Assembly: GCF_000746525.1 (NCBI RefSeq) | Contig: NZ_CP009048.1 | Coordinates: 2,845,501 to 2,909,500 of the forward strand | Length of the DNA stretch: 64,000 nt | Direction: 5' to 3' | Source: Pseudomonas alkylphenolica | GTDB lineage: Bacteria; Pseudomonadota; Gammaproteobacteria; Pseudomonadales; Pseudomonadaceae | Shown here: positions 7,581-15,977 of the stretch, in pieces | How the letters are laid out: each line of letters opens with the position of its first letter | How positions within the stretch are numbered: the stretch's first letter is position 1 | Program-made: the position numbers and the translations under genes | The notes under the pieces: model-generated | What the model was told of the DNA's origin: nothing | Seen by the model: only the letters and a program-made list of their open reading frames with translations | The model's database searches: none

Positions 7581-9455
7581 TCAGAAGCCCATACGCAGGC
7601 TGAGGGCAACAAAGTCACGGTCGGTAGCGGCGAACGCGGTATTGCCGGTTCCCGACCAGGACAGTTCGGCGGAGTAGTTCTGCAGGTAATCGGCTTTCAC
7701 ACCGACCGAGCCCAAAAGGCGGTCCTCGACAAAGTTGCCGTCGTGGGACCAGCCCTGCACGTCTTGGCCGAAGGCCACGTAGGGCGACACGTTCACCCCG
7801 GCAACCAAGCCTGGGTAATCCAGTTGCATACGCATGCGGTAGCCCCAGGAGAACTTGGTCGCATTGCCATCGCTGGAGCAGGTGTACTTGCGGTATTGCG
7901 CCGGGCTGCCGGCTGCGCAACCTGCGGCATTGCCATCGGCGAAATCGGTCCCGTAGAGATCGCCTTTGATATAACGGCGATCTTCGAGGCCCGGCAGGTC
8001 ATGTACGTACTTGGCAGCCGCTTCACCCATCACGCTGAAGTTGCTTGCGCCGAGCACTTGCGGGATCGACTTGATAAAGCCCAGGGAGAACTGGGAAATC
8101 TCCCGACGGTCATAGCCGTTATAGACCGAGCCAGGGGCGGCATTGATCGCATCCTGGCCCAGGGTCAGGTTCTGGCCAATGGCGCCGGCAATCGCTGCCG
8201 GATTACCTGCAAAGGCCGGAATCAAATCACCGGTGGCAAGCTGGATAGGCTGGTTAGGGCGATAGCTGTACTCGCCGAACACCGACGTACCCAGGATGTT
8301 GGTCGAGAAACTCAAGCCATAGATGCGGATGTCTTCGGGGTAGTCGCCAAAGTACTGCGCGTTAGTGCCCTGCTGCCCGGGGATAAAGCCCGGCCCAATC
8401 GCCGCTCGCGAGTCGGTGATCACGCTGGCGAAGGGCGTACGCGAGTGGATGTTCATGGCATAGGCGCCGAACTCGGTACCAATGCTGTCGGCAAAGTAAC
8501 GGAAGGCCACGCCGAACTGCCCGTCGTTTCGTGCGTCGTTGTCCTCGGCGCGATGCAGGATCAGATCGTTTGCGAACGCTTGCTGATCGTTGGCGCCGGC
8601 CAGTGGAACGCCAAAGCAACCCGCCTCTCCACCGGTGATGTAGTCGTTGGCCGCGAAGTAGGTACCGCAGCCTTCAAGTACCGTCTTGCGCCACTTGAGC
8701 TGGTAGAACGCCTCCATGCTCAGGGCATCGGTGAGGCCCAGGTTGAAGTAGGCAATCGGCACCGGCAACAAAGCTTCCTTAAGTTGCGAGCCAGGACGGC
8801 GCAGGGCGGCGACATCGATAGGGTTCACCGAGTTGATGCCGTTCTGGAAGAACAAGCCTTCACCCCAGTTCACTACCTGATTACCCAGGCGCGCATGCAG
8901 CGGGTGGTCAGCGATGTCGAAATCACCAAACACGTAGGCATCGAGCAAGGCTAAACCCTGGAACTTGGCCAAGCGATCGTAATGGCTGTCGTCCAGCTTG
9001 CTGTTTGGGGTGTAACCGTTGGCCGAATGGCCATAGTCGACCGAATCGTTGCTCAGCGAGTAGTCATACCAGGCTTTGCCGCGAACAAACGCACCATAGT
9101 TTTGCCATTTCAGCTCGACTTCGCCGAGCAGCGTCACTGGCGAAGACACCACTTCCCGACGCTTGTGGTAGTTGAGCCGCGAATCATCGATAGTCTTGGC
9201 TCCACTGGGGTTGAACTGCCCAGCCGAGCCATAGCCGATGCTGTCGGCGTTGCCTTGAAAGATGTAATCGTTGTTCGGTCTCTCGGCGCTCCATATAGCG
9301 CCGGCACTGAGGCTACCATTGTAACGTCCACTCACCTCACCCCACTCGAATTCGCCCGCCAGCGCCTGCTGGGAAATGGCTAAAGCAAGGGGGGAAAGCA
9401 CGGTTCCAGCCAGAAGACTACGAGCACGGGCAGACTTGCCCTGTGGGGATATCAT
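7581..9455 (-). CDS. DUF1302 outer-membrane beta-barrel protein, module 1
   Basis: 624 residues, first gene of the operon. Signal peptide to about residue 33 (QQALA). The rest is rich in alternating aromatic/polar beta-strands and ends in VALSLRMGF, a terminal Phe typical of outer-membrane barrels inserted by BAM. Motifs include GNQVVNWGEGLFFQNGINS and the strand pattern near the N-terminus. Start supported by GGAGG seven bases before ATG. Only 14 bases separate its stop from the DUF1329 start. Probable role: outer-membrane conduit or receptor working with DUF1329 and the MMPL exporter (inference). Confidence 0.88.
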   Translation of the reverse strand: MISPQGKSARARSLLAGTVLSPLALAISQQALAGEFEWGEVSGRYNGSLSAGAIWSAERPNNDYIFQGNADSIGYGSAGQFNPSGAKTIDDSRLNYHKRREVVSSPVTLLGEVELKWQNYGAFVRGKAWYDYSLSNDSVDYGHSANGYTPNSKLDDSHYDRLAKFQGLALLDAYVFGDFDIADHPLHARLGNQVVNWGEGLFFQNGINSVNPIDVAALRRPGSQLKEALLPVPIAYFNLGLTDALSMEAFYQLKWRKTVLEGCGTYFAANDYITGGEAGCFGVPLAGANDQQAFANDLILHRAEDNDARNDGQFGVAFRYFADSIGTEFGAYAMNIHSRTPFASVITDSRAAIGPGFIPGQQGTNAQYFGDYPEDIRIYGLSFSTNILGTSVFGEYSYRPNQPIQLATGDLIPAFAGNPAAIAGAIGQNLTLGQDAINAAPGSVYNGYDRREISQFSLGFIKSIPQVLGASNFSVMGEAAAKYVHDLPGLEDRRYIKGDLYGTDFADGNAAGCAAGSPAQYRKYTCSSDGNATKFSWGYRMRMQLDYPGLVAGVNVSPYVAFGQDVQGWSHDGNFVEDRLLGSVGVKADYLQNYSAELSWSGTGNTAFAATDRDFVALSLRMGF

Positions 9456-9803
9456 GGAGCACCCTCCGGATTATTTTTATATGAGGTCGCTCTGGAAGGC
9501 GGAATTCGTGGTGTAGATGTCGATCTTCGCGCACTCGTCAGAGTGGCCCGATCATGCGGTGGATCGACTTGGTCCCTCTTTGCATATCACGCCAGTATCC
9601 TGACATTTTCTGCCGCGCCCTGACCGCGTATCCGGTCGACTGCAGCCTACAAATCCATGCACTCCAGCGACTGATGCCGGGCGTCCACAAAGCCATAAAA
9701 AAGCGTCCAGAAAGCCGCGCTAGCAGCCCTCCGGAACGCAAAGGGAACTATCAAATCAGGGAACAGATCAGGCGTAAAAGCGACTGTCAGCTACGCCAAG
9801 TGC
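9456..9803. other. Intergenic region, no gene seen
   Basis: 348 bases between the alcohol dehydrogenase (ends 9804) and the DUF1302 operon. It must hold the operon promoter for the minus strand. I see no clear sigma-70, sigma-54 or operator sequence and no credible ORF. Confidence 0.5.
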
Positions 9804-10883
9804 TCAATCGAAGGTGATCATGATCTTGGCATGCTCATCGGGCTTGGCCAGGCTGCTGAACGCACCGGCGACTCCATCCAGGCCAACCCTACCGGTGATC
9901 ATCGAGGTAACATCGAGTCGCCCATCGGCCAAGGCATGCAGCGTTTGGGTGAACTCTTCGACGCTATAGCCAAACGAGAAGTGAATGTTCGCCTCCTTGC
10001 CAATACCAATCAGCGGCTCGATCTGGTCACTCTGCATGCACACCCCGACCACCACCAGACGAGTACGCGGTGGTGCGTTCTGGATCACCTGCTGGATCAG
10101 GCCCGGCACACCGACGCATTCAAACACCACGCAAGGCTTAGGCTGCGGTCCCAGGCCAAGCAGAGCCAAAGGGCCATTGATGTCGTAACCCTGCGGCGCC
10201 GCGACTTGCAACCACGATTGATAGGGCGACTGCTGCGCTGGGTCGATCACTACATCCGCACCCATTTTTTCAGCCAGGGCACGACGCCCGGGCGAAAAAT
10301 CTGCAGCGACCACAGGGCCAATGCCGCGTGCCTTCAACGAGGCGATCACTGCCAGCCCGATGGGGCCACAACCGATCACCACAGGCACCTCGTCGCCCGC
10401 AAGCCGGGCGCGGTTTACCGCATGGCCGGCGACAGCCAGCGGCTCGGTCAGCGCGGCGAAGTCGGCCGGCAGATCGCCTGGTACCGCCACCAACATCTGT
10501 TCGGCCAATACCATCTGCTCGCCATAACCACCAGGGTATTGGTTGGAATAGCCGACATGGTCGAAGCGATTAGGGGTCACAACGAACGGTAGCGAGCACA
10601 CCCGCGTACCGACCTTGAGCGTCTTGTCGCAGCCCGGGCCATGATCGAGAATCTCGGCGCAGTACTCGTGACCAAACACCACATCTTTTTGCTGATCGAA
10701 AGCGACCGGAATGTTTCCGCGCTTGAAGTTAGCCAGTACGTGTTCGCAGTGATGAAACATGTGCAAGTCGGAACCACAAATGCCGCAGGCCAGAGTCTTG
10801 ACCAGTACTTCACCTTTAGCGGGTGTTGGATCGACAAGCTTATCGATCACCAGTTTATTGTCGCGCAGGACCACAGCTTTCAT
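9804..10883 (-). CDS. Zinc-dependent alcohol dehydrogenase (MDR superfamily) without structural zinc site
   Basis: 359 residues. Catalytic-zinc signature C-G-I-C36-G-S-D-L-H41 and G-H72-E73; Rossmann motif VVIGCGPIGLAV around residue 167. The four-Cys structural-zinc lobe expected near residues 95-115 is absent (that stretch reads VCSLPFVVTPNRFDHVGYS), so only the catalytic zinc should be bound. Family reaction: NAD(P)-dependent oxidation of an alcohol or reduction of a carbonyl. RBS AAGGAG seven bases before the ATG. It follows the cupin gene by 108 bases on the same strand, and a shared aromatic or side-chain catabolic role is possible. Substrate unknown. Confidence 0.85.
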   Translation of the reverse strand: MKAVVLRDNKLVIDKLVDPTPAKGEVLVKTLACGICGSDLHMFHHCEHVLANFKRGNIPVAFDQQKDVVFGHEYCAEILDHGPGCDKTLKVGTRVCSLPFVVTPNRFDHVGYSNQYPGGYGEQMVLAEQMLVAVPGDLPADFAALTEPLAVAGHAVNRARLAGDEVPVVIGCGPIGLAVIASLKARGIGPVVAADFSPGRRALAEKMGADVVIDPAQQSPYQSWLQVAAPQGYDINGPLALLGLGPQPKPCVVFECVGVPGLIQQVIQNAPPRTRLVVVGVCMQSDQIEPLIGIGKEANIHFSFGYSVEEFTQTLHALADGRLDVTSMITGRVGLDGVAGAFSSLAKPDEHAKIMITFD

Positions 10884-10991
10884 TGATCAACTCCTTGTTT
10901 CACTGCGCCGCCACATTTTGCCAATCGAGTGCTGGGCAACAAGACTGCCTCACCTTGCAACTCGAAACAGCGGGTGGCGCCGATGGTCGAA

Positions 10992-11510
10992 TTAGCCGAT
11001 GGTGTAGTTGGGTTGCCCAGGACGAATGTAGCGCGCTGGCTCCAGGCCACGCTGTGCGACCAGATGGTCGATCATTTGGGTGATGCTGGTGGCGTCCAGG
11101 ACACCGACATACTGATTTTCCCGGTCGAAGTTGACATTGGCGCCATGCACGACGAGGACTGTTTCAGTGAGCTCGGTGTTGTCCGCGGGCACCGTGAACG
11201 TGTGGATAGAACCACCTGGTTCGAACAGATAGCACCCGGCGGTTTGAGGCTGGTCCGGATATTCGTCATAGACCCACTTGCCAGAAAGCGTGAACAGGTG
11301 CACCGGCCCGGTGTGATAGTGACAAGGTAAGCGCACGCCAGGATGAAACAGTGTGCGTAGCACCCAGATGCCAGCGCTCGCGTCCAGATACAAGGGCTGA
11401 ACGTCTACACCAGGGAACTCGGGGCCCATCGCATCTTTGTAGATGGGCAGCTCATTAGTATTGAGCGTCAGTAGTTCCTTATGGTCAAACAACGGTACAG
11501 GCTTGGTCAT
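10992..11510 (-). CDS. Cupin dioxygenase, 2,4'-dihydroxyacetophenone dioxygenase-like
   Basis: 172 residues, one double-stranded beta-helix. Metal-ligand candidates are H64, H66 and H71 in LPCHYHTGPVHLFTLSGKW and H103 in GGSIHTF; the usual cupin Glu seems replaced by His71. Length and the pattern PGVRLPCHYHTG...YLFEPGGSIHTF match the small Fe(II) cupins related to 2,4'-dihydroxyacetophenone dioxygenase and the ChrR cupin domain. Those enzymes cleave a side-chain C-C bond. RBS AAGG six bases upstream. Its neighbour is an alcohol dehydrogenase, which could feed or drain the aldehyde or ketone. Assignment to the exact reaction is tentative. Confidence 0.7.
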   Translation of the reverse strand: MTKPVPLFDHKELLTLNTNELPIYKDAMGPEFPGVDVQPLYLDASAGIWVLRTLFHPGVRLPCHYHTGPVHLFTLSGKWVYDEYPDQPQTAGCYLFEPGGSIHTFTVPADNTELTETVLVVHGANVNFDRENQYVGVLDATSITQMIDHLVAQRGLEPARYIRPGQPNYTIG

Positions 11511-11692
11511 GTGTCACCTTCTTGTTATTGGTGTATTGACATACAACATCAGTGCCCTGAATGCGGAGTTCCGGGAACCTGCTGACCAAGCTATACAGCT
11601 CCAGGGACACCGACTTGATAAAGGCCGCCATTTATCTGCCTTTTGGTGACCTATGTCTCAAAGCAGGTAACCCTTGCCTACTTTCACTGAAA

Positions 11693-13984
11693 CTACGGCG
11701 TGTAAAGGCCCAATTGACGACGCAGCGGCGCCACACGTGGGTCATTTGGTGCCGCCTTCTGCAGGCGTTGCCAGTAGGACGCCGCCGCTGCACGTTCGCC
11801 GGCAGTGCCATGCAGGTAGATCAGTGCATAGAGCAGATCGGCATCTTCGGGCGCACGTTCAAGACCCGCCATCAACGCGGCTTGGGCGGCATCACGCTGT
11901 TGCAACTGCAGCAGCAACAAGCCCTGGTTGTAGCGAATACGTGGGGTGTCAGGCATTGCCTTGGCCGCCTCTTCCAACCAACGCGCAGCTTCGGCCGGCT
12001 GCTGGCGCTCAACCAACAGCAGGGCCAGCATGTAGGCCAGGTTGCCACGGTCGGCAGCAGGTGACTTGTCCAGTGCCACACCATCGCGCAGCGCTTTCTC
12101 GGCGTCATCGTGCAAGAGCATGCCGTTGGCCAGGGTTACCAGATTGACCCGGGCCGGTGAAAAATAGGGGTCCAGGCGTAGGGCCTGACGATACTGCTCC
12201 AGCGCCTCCATCTGCCGCCCTGAGCGCTCCAGCCAGACCGCCAGATTGAGTCGATTGCCCGGCAGGTCGGCATTGCTGCGCAGGCGCCGCTCATAGTCCT
12301 GTTGAGCAAGCTTGTAGCTATCGCGGCGTGCCTCGGGCATCGCAATCAGAGGAATGCTGGCCAGCGCACGCAAGGCTTCGTCGCGCACGGCGCGCTGAGG
12401 GTCGTCGAGCAGCGGTAGCAGGTGTTCAACCCGCTGCACGGGTGGCAGAGCGGTAAATCCGGCCGCCGCATATGCCCGTACCATGGCGCTGTCATCCTTG
12501 AGCACCTTTGCCAGCGTCGGCAGCGCCGGCGCTCCCAGCTCAGCCAATTGTTCGGCAGCGCTGGCCCGAACAATCGCGGGCTTGCCCAGATCGGCAATGA
12601 CCGCGCTCAACTGGGCCAGCGCATCACCTTGCCCTTGGCGCACACGATGAAAGGTCTGACCGTAGTGTGGCGGCCGCTGCGGCTGACCAAACCAGCCTTC
12701 GATGGCGTTGGCAGCCCAGATCGGTTGCTGATCGGTGTGACAGCGTCTGCAAGCATCCGGGCTACCACTGGCCTGCGCCAGGTCCGGTCGCGGAATGCGC
12801 AGGCTGTGGTCTCGACGTGGGTCCACCACCATGTAGGTGGTTTCCGGCATGTGGCAGTTTACGCACTGCGCCCCTGGGGAGTTTGCGGCATGATGATGAT
12901 GCGCAGGGCCGTCGTATTCCTTGGCCTGAAGGCTGGGAAAGCGCACGGGGGGCGTGGGCGAGTGGCACTGCAGGCACAATCCGTTACCCTCGACTTTCAC
13001 CTTTAAGCTATGGGGGTCGTGGCAGTCGGTGCACGTCACTCCAGCGGTGTGCATCTTGCTCTGGGTGAACGAGCCATACACATAGACTTCACCCTGGATC
13101 TGCCCGTCCGGGTGATACAGGTCGGGCCGCAAAGTGGCCGGGAGCACGGCGTCCAACAGCGAATGCCCAGGCTGCTGACCGGTGCCCAGGCCCTGGCGGC
13201 GGCTGTGGCAGAACGCGCATTGCTCAATCAGGCCTTTGGCGCCCAGGGCGGAAAAATCCACCTTCAGACCGATCTCGCTGGCCTTTTGGTACGGCGCGTC
13301 GGGTTTAGCCTTTTGCGCCCAGTCCACGTGCTCTTTGGCTGGTCCATGGCAGGACTGACAACCCACATTCTGCTCGTGCCAGGTTGTGGTGAAAGTATCG
13401 CTCTCGCTGTCGTAGCCCTTTTGCAAATTGCTCGAGTGGCAGTCGGCACACATGGCGTTCCAGTTCTGGTAACGACCGGTCCAGTGCAGTGGGTCACCCG
13501 GGGCGAAGCGTTGGCCAGGGTATAGCGAAAACCAGCGCTGGCCGCCGACACTGGCCGCGCGGCTGTCCCAGGCAATCGTCAACGCCTGTAACCGTCCCCC
13601 GGGAAAGGCCACCAGATACTGCTGTAGCGGTCGATGACCAAAGGTGTAGCGGATCAGAAAATCCGCAGGCTTGCCATCCTCGCCCTCGGTGTTTACGTAG
13701 TACCGATCATTACGCTTGAAAAAGCGTGCGTTCACGCCTGCATCGCTGAACCGCGTGTCCTTGAAATTGCCGAGCACACTGGTGGCATTCGCCTCGCGCA
13801 TCGCCCAGTCATGATCTGAATGCTGCCAGGCCTTGGCTTGTTCTGCGTGGCAGCCCAAGCACGTGAGCGCCGGCGCATAACCCGCAGCATCGTTTGCTAG
13901 TGCAGGATCAGCGCCTGCCTGCGCAGATGCCAGGCCGGTGTTTAGTAGCAGTATCAGCAGGCAAGAAAGGAAAGGACGAATCAA
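11693..13984 (-). CDS. Octahaem c-type cytochrome with HEAT and TPR repeats
   Basis: 763 residues, signal peptide to about residue 22. Eight CXXCH haem sites: CLGCH (42-46), CADCH, CQSCH, CAFCH, CTDCH, CLQCH, CVNCH and CRRCH, all in the first 430 residues. The remainder has HEAT-like repeats (ASAAEQLAELGAPALPTLAKVL, VRDEALRALASIPL) and then TPR units (LAVWLERSGRQMEALEQYRQAL, NQGLLLLQLQQRDAAQAAL). It should be periplasmic and electron-transferring, with the repeat half as a protein-docking arm. I do not recognise a characterised enzyme. The cytochrome c554/NrfA-type catalytic Lys site was not found, so redox partner and substrate are unknown. Confidence 0.85.
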   Translation of the reverse strand: MIRPFLSCLLILLLNTGLASAQAGADPALANDAAGYAPALTCLGCHAEQAKAWQHSDHDWAMREANATSVLGNFKDTRFSDAGVNARFFKRNDRYYVNTEGEDGKPADFLIRYTFGHRPLQQYLVAFPGGRLQALTIAWDSRAASVGGQRWFSLYPGQRFAPGDPLHWTGRYQNWNAMCADCHSSNLQKGYDSESDTFTTTWHEQNVGCQSCHGPAKEHVDWAQKAKPDAPYQKASEIGLKVDFSALGAKGLIEQCAFCHSRRQGLGTGQQPGHSLLDAVLPATLRPDLYHPDGQIQGEVYVYGSFTQSKMHTAGVTCTDCHDPHSLKVKVEGNGLCLQCHSPTPPVRFPSLQAKEYDGPAHHHHAANSPGAQCVNCHMPETTYMVVDPRRDHSLRIPRPDLAQASGSPDACRRCHTDQQPIWAANAIEGWFGQPQRPPHYGQTFHRVRQGQGDALAQLSAVIADLGKPAIVRASAAEQLAELGAPALPTLAKVLKDDSAMVRAYAAAGFTALPPVQRVEHLLPLLDDPQRAVRDEALRALASIPLIAMPEARRDSYKLAQQDYERRLRSNADLPGNRLNLAVWLERSGRQMEALEQYRQALRLDPYFSPARVNLVTLANGMLLHDDAEKALRDGVALDKSPAADRGNLAYMLALLLVERQQPAEAARWLEEAAKAMPDTPRIRYNQGLLLLQLQQRDAAQAALMAGLERAPEDADLLYALIYLHGTAGERAAAASYWQRLQKAAPNDPRVAPLRRQLGLYTP

Positions 13985-14146
13985 GTGGGCTCCTTGGGGT
14001 CGAGGATAATGGCTAGATGGAGTTGGAGCTTGCGCGCCGCGAGTCTAGCGTGTGGACCAGAAGCGTACTTGACCAACTACGCCAATCGCTTGATCGCGTG
14101 GCTGAACTACAGGCGTGATCGGTAGCTGTCGTCAATTGCCAGCTTA

Positions 14147-14758
14147 TTGGCGCACTTCATCAACGTAGCAATGCCCTCCACCGCTATGGTTTGCGCGTTC
14201 GCCGATCACGCTATCGAGCCTGTAACTAATGTTCCGATCAATCTCACGCCAGGACACAGCATGAACGGTCAAGCGATTCTGCCTCGATCGCATTTACGCA
14301 CTGCATTGCTCAACACCCACTGCCGGTTAAGCCTACTGTGCGCGCCTGCCGGGAGCGGTAAGACAATGCTGCTAGATGAGTGCTTGGCCTATCGCCCGGC
14401 CAATACTCGTTTGGCGCGGCTGGACTTGCAGGATCACCCGATCGAGGCGACTCAGGTGATCGCTCGCATGGGTGCCGCATTGCAATTGATGAATGCTGAC
14501 TTCGACCGGCTTGGCGAGGTATTGACGAAAACCGTACAACCGCTTTGGTTGGTACTGGACGGTTATCCTTCACTGCCTGATGCTGACCTGGATCGGCTGG
14601 TTAAAGAGCTGATCCAGTCTTCGTCGCCGCGGGTGCGGTGGTGGATAACGACCAGAAATAGACCAAAAATGCAGCTAGCGAGGATGCTGCTCAACGGTGA
14701 GTTGTTTGAATTGGATGCCCGCAGGCTGGCAAAAAAGCCGAAGTACAAGACAACCTGA
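14147..14758 (+). pseudogene. Truncated MalT-type LuxR regulator (N-terminal ATPase part only)
   Basis: 203 residues. ILPRSHLRTALLNTHCRLSLLCAPAGSGKT gives the N-terminal P-loop (Walker A APAGSGKT) of large ATP-dependent LuxR/MalT regulators, followed by LWLVLDGYPSL (Walker B region) and WWITTRNRPKM (sensor). Intact members are 850-900 residues with a TPR-like middle and a C-terminal HTH. Here the protein stops about 35 residues after the sensor and no HTH is encoded downstream. The likely native start is the ATG at 14261. Non-functional remnant of a regulator. Confidence 0.7.
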
Positions 14759-15132
14759 CCAAAGTCGATGGCATCCCCCCCAGCGCGCACATCTGAATGC
14801 GCGGTACACCTTGCTACCGGGTGAACGCGCTTCTCTCATTAGTGCTGCGTTGCTAGGTGGATTTGAGCTCGTACAGCGGCAAGGCATCGACATCAACTTT
14901 CAGTCCAACCGGGCCCCTACAAGACTTTCGTTAAATACGTTGCCTGTACACTGCCAAGCATCTCCAAGCCACAACGGCGCAGTGTTTCAGCGCTCATCGG
15001 CATGTTCGCACCGGCCCGCGCGCCTGACACGCCAGGTGTACCTTAAGCATACATAGCAAGGCTGATCCCCAAGCTCTCGCCGCCCCCCCCGGTGACAGCA
15101 AGTGAATGGTGGGGCTCGTCAGCAATCGCCCC
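14759..15132. other. Degraded stretch after the MalT fragment
   Basis: 374 bases without a supported gene. One plus-strand frame encodes RYTLLPGERASLISAALLGG near 14800-14860, which looks protein-like but I cannot place it. A run of nine C at 15081-15089 marks low-complexity sequence. Confidence 0.4.
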
Positions 15133-15364
15133 TTAGCTTATTGTTCTCATCTTGCTCTTGAAGTGCCGCCTCATGACGCCAGCGCTGGTGCCGCCGATGG
15201 AGCGCAAACGGAAGGCCTTGGCAATTTCAACAATGGCCAGCGGATAGACGACGCCACTGGTAATGCCGCCTTTCATGATCAGATCGCATTCTTTCGGGTA
15301 GGTGGAGTGAAACAAGGTTGATTCGCTCAGGGGGCGTTTCAAGAGGCTCGGTTGCTTTGTTCAT
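15133..15364 (-). pseudogene. 5-prime remnant of a patatin-like phospholipase gene, frameshifted
   Basis: The minus strand opens at ATG 15364 (MNKATEPLETPPERINLVSL) and shifts frame near 15300-15310. It then reads KECDLIMKGGITSGVVYP and SIGGTSAG, the glycine-rich oxyanion motif and G-T-S-A-G nucleophile elbow of large bacterial patatins. The homology ends right after the elbow, so the catalytic Asp half is gone. A frameshift plus truncation makes it inactive. It sits in an AT-richer accessory patch before an unusual membrane protein. Confidence 0.7.
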
Positions 15365-15571
15365 TGGCGAGTTCTCTTTCGTTAATGTCGTGTAACAAAC
15401 TCTAAGTAGAAGAGTTAACGAGGGTGCTCGCAGAGCACGAACTTCGACGTTCCGAACGCAACGCATAAACAATACAGGTTACAAGACGCCACATAAGAAA
15501 ACAGACAACAACGAGCACTTGAAGGCAAGATTGTCAGGCCCGTACTCAGCACAAGTCACAGCACTAAAATC

Positions 15572-15793
15572 TTATACAAAAATGATTTTCATATGAGCCA
15601 TACAACCTTTATCACCAGCATAGACTGGGCCTTGCAGGGTCGCAAGCACAATGCCATCAACATTTAGGCGCAACCGAACGCTGATAGTTTCAGTGCCGAC
15701 ACAAACGCAAATGATCTGTAACAGCCATGTATCACACCATATTAATTTTACAGTAAGCCCCGGTACGATCAGCTCTGTTATTTGCGCTTTCAT
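15572..15793 (-). CDS. Possible 73-residue small protein of unknown function
   Basis: MKAQITELIVPGLTVKLIWC... ending KGCMAHMKIIFV. Alternating hydrophobic residues suggest a small beta-rich fold. No Shine-Dalgarno is visible before the ATG, the local base composition is AT-rich, and no family is recognised. It could be a chance ORF. Confidence 0.3.
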   Translation of the reverse strand: MKAQITELIVPGLTVKLIWCDTWLLQIICVCVGTETISVRLRLNVDGIVLATLQGPVYAGDKGCMAHMKIIFV

Positions 15794-15977
15794 AGTACAG
15801 AACTAAAATACACACATAAGCTAGCAGCGACTGCTACTTATGCAGTCAATGTCGTAGCCATGCCCAGAGGGAACTCCCCAGCTTTTCTTTCCTCCCCCGA
15901 GTTGGCCATTGATTCGTTTTTTGTCTCTGCACCTGCGTCACCCTCGGACATTGAATGACCTGTCGGAGAAAGAAAAA

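Noticed and set aside
9560..9600. Sigma-54-like box (TGGCGTGATATGCA on the minus strand) before the DUF1302 operon
   Set aside because: GG to GC spacing is 8 instead of 10 bases, so it does not fit a -24/-12 promoter.
14060..14119. Short plus-strand tail SVLDQLRQSLDRVAELQA before the MalT fragment
   Set aside because: Looks like a coiled-coil end of a gene but has no upstream continuation that can be followed.
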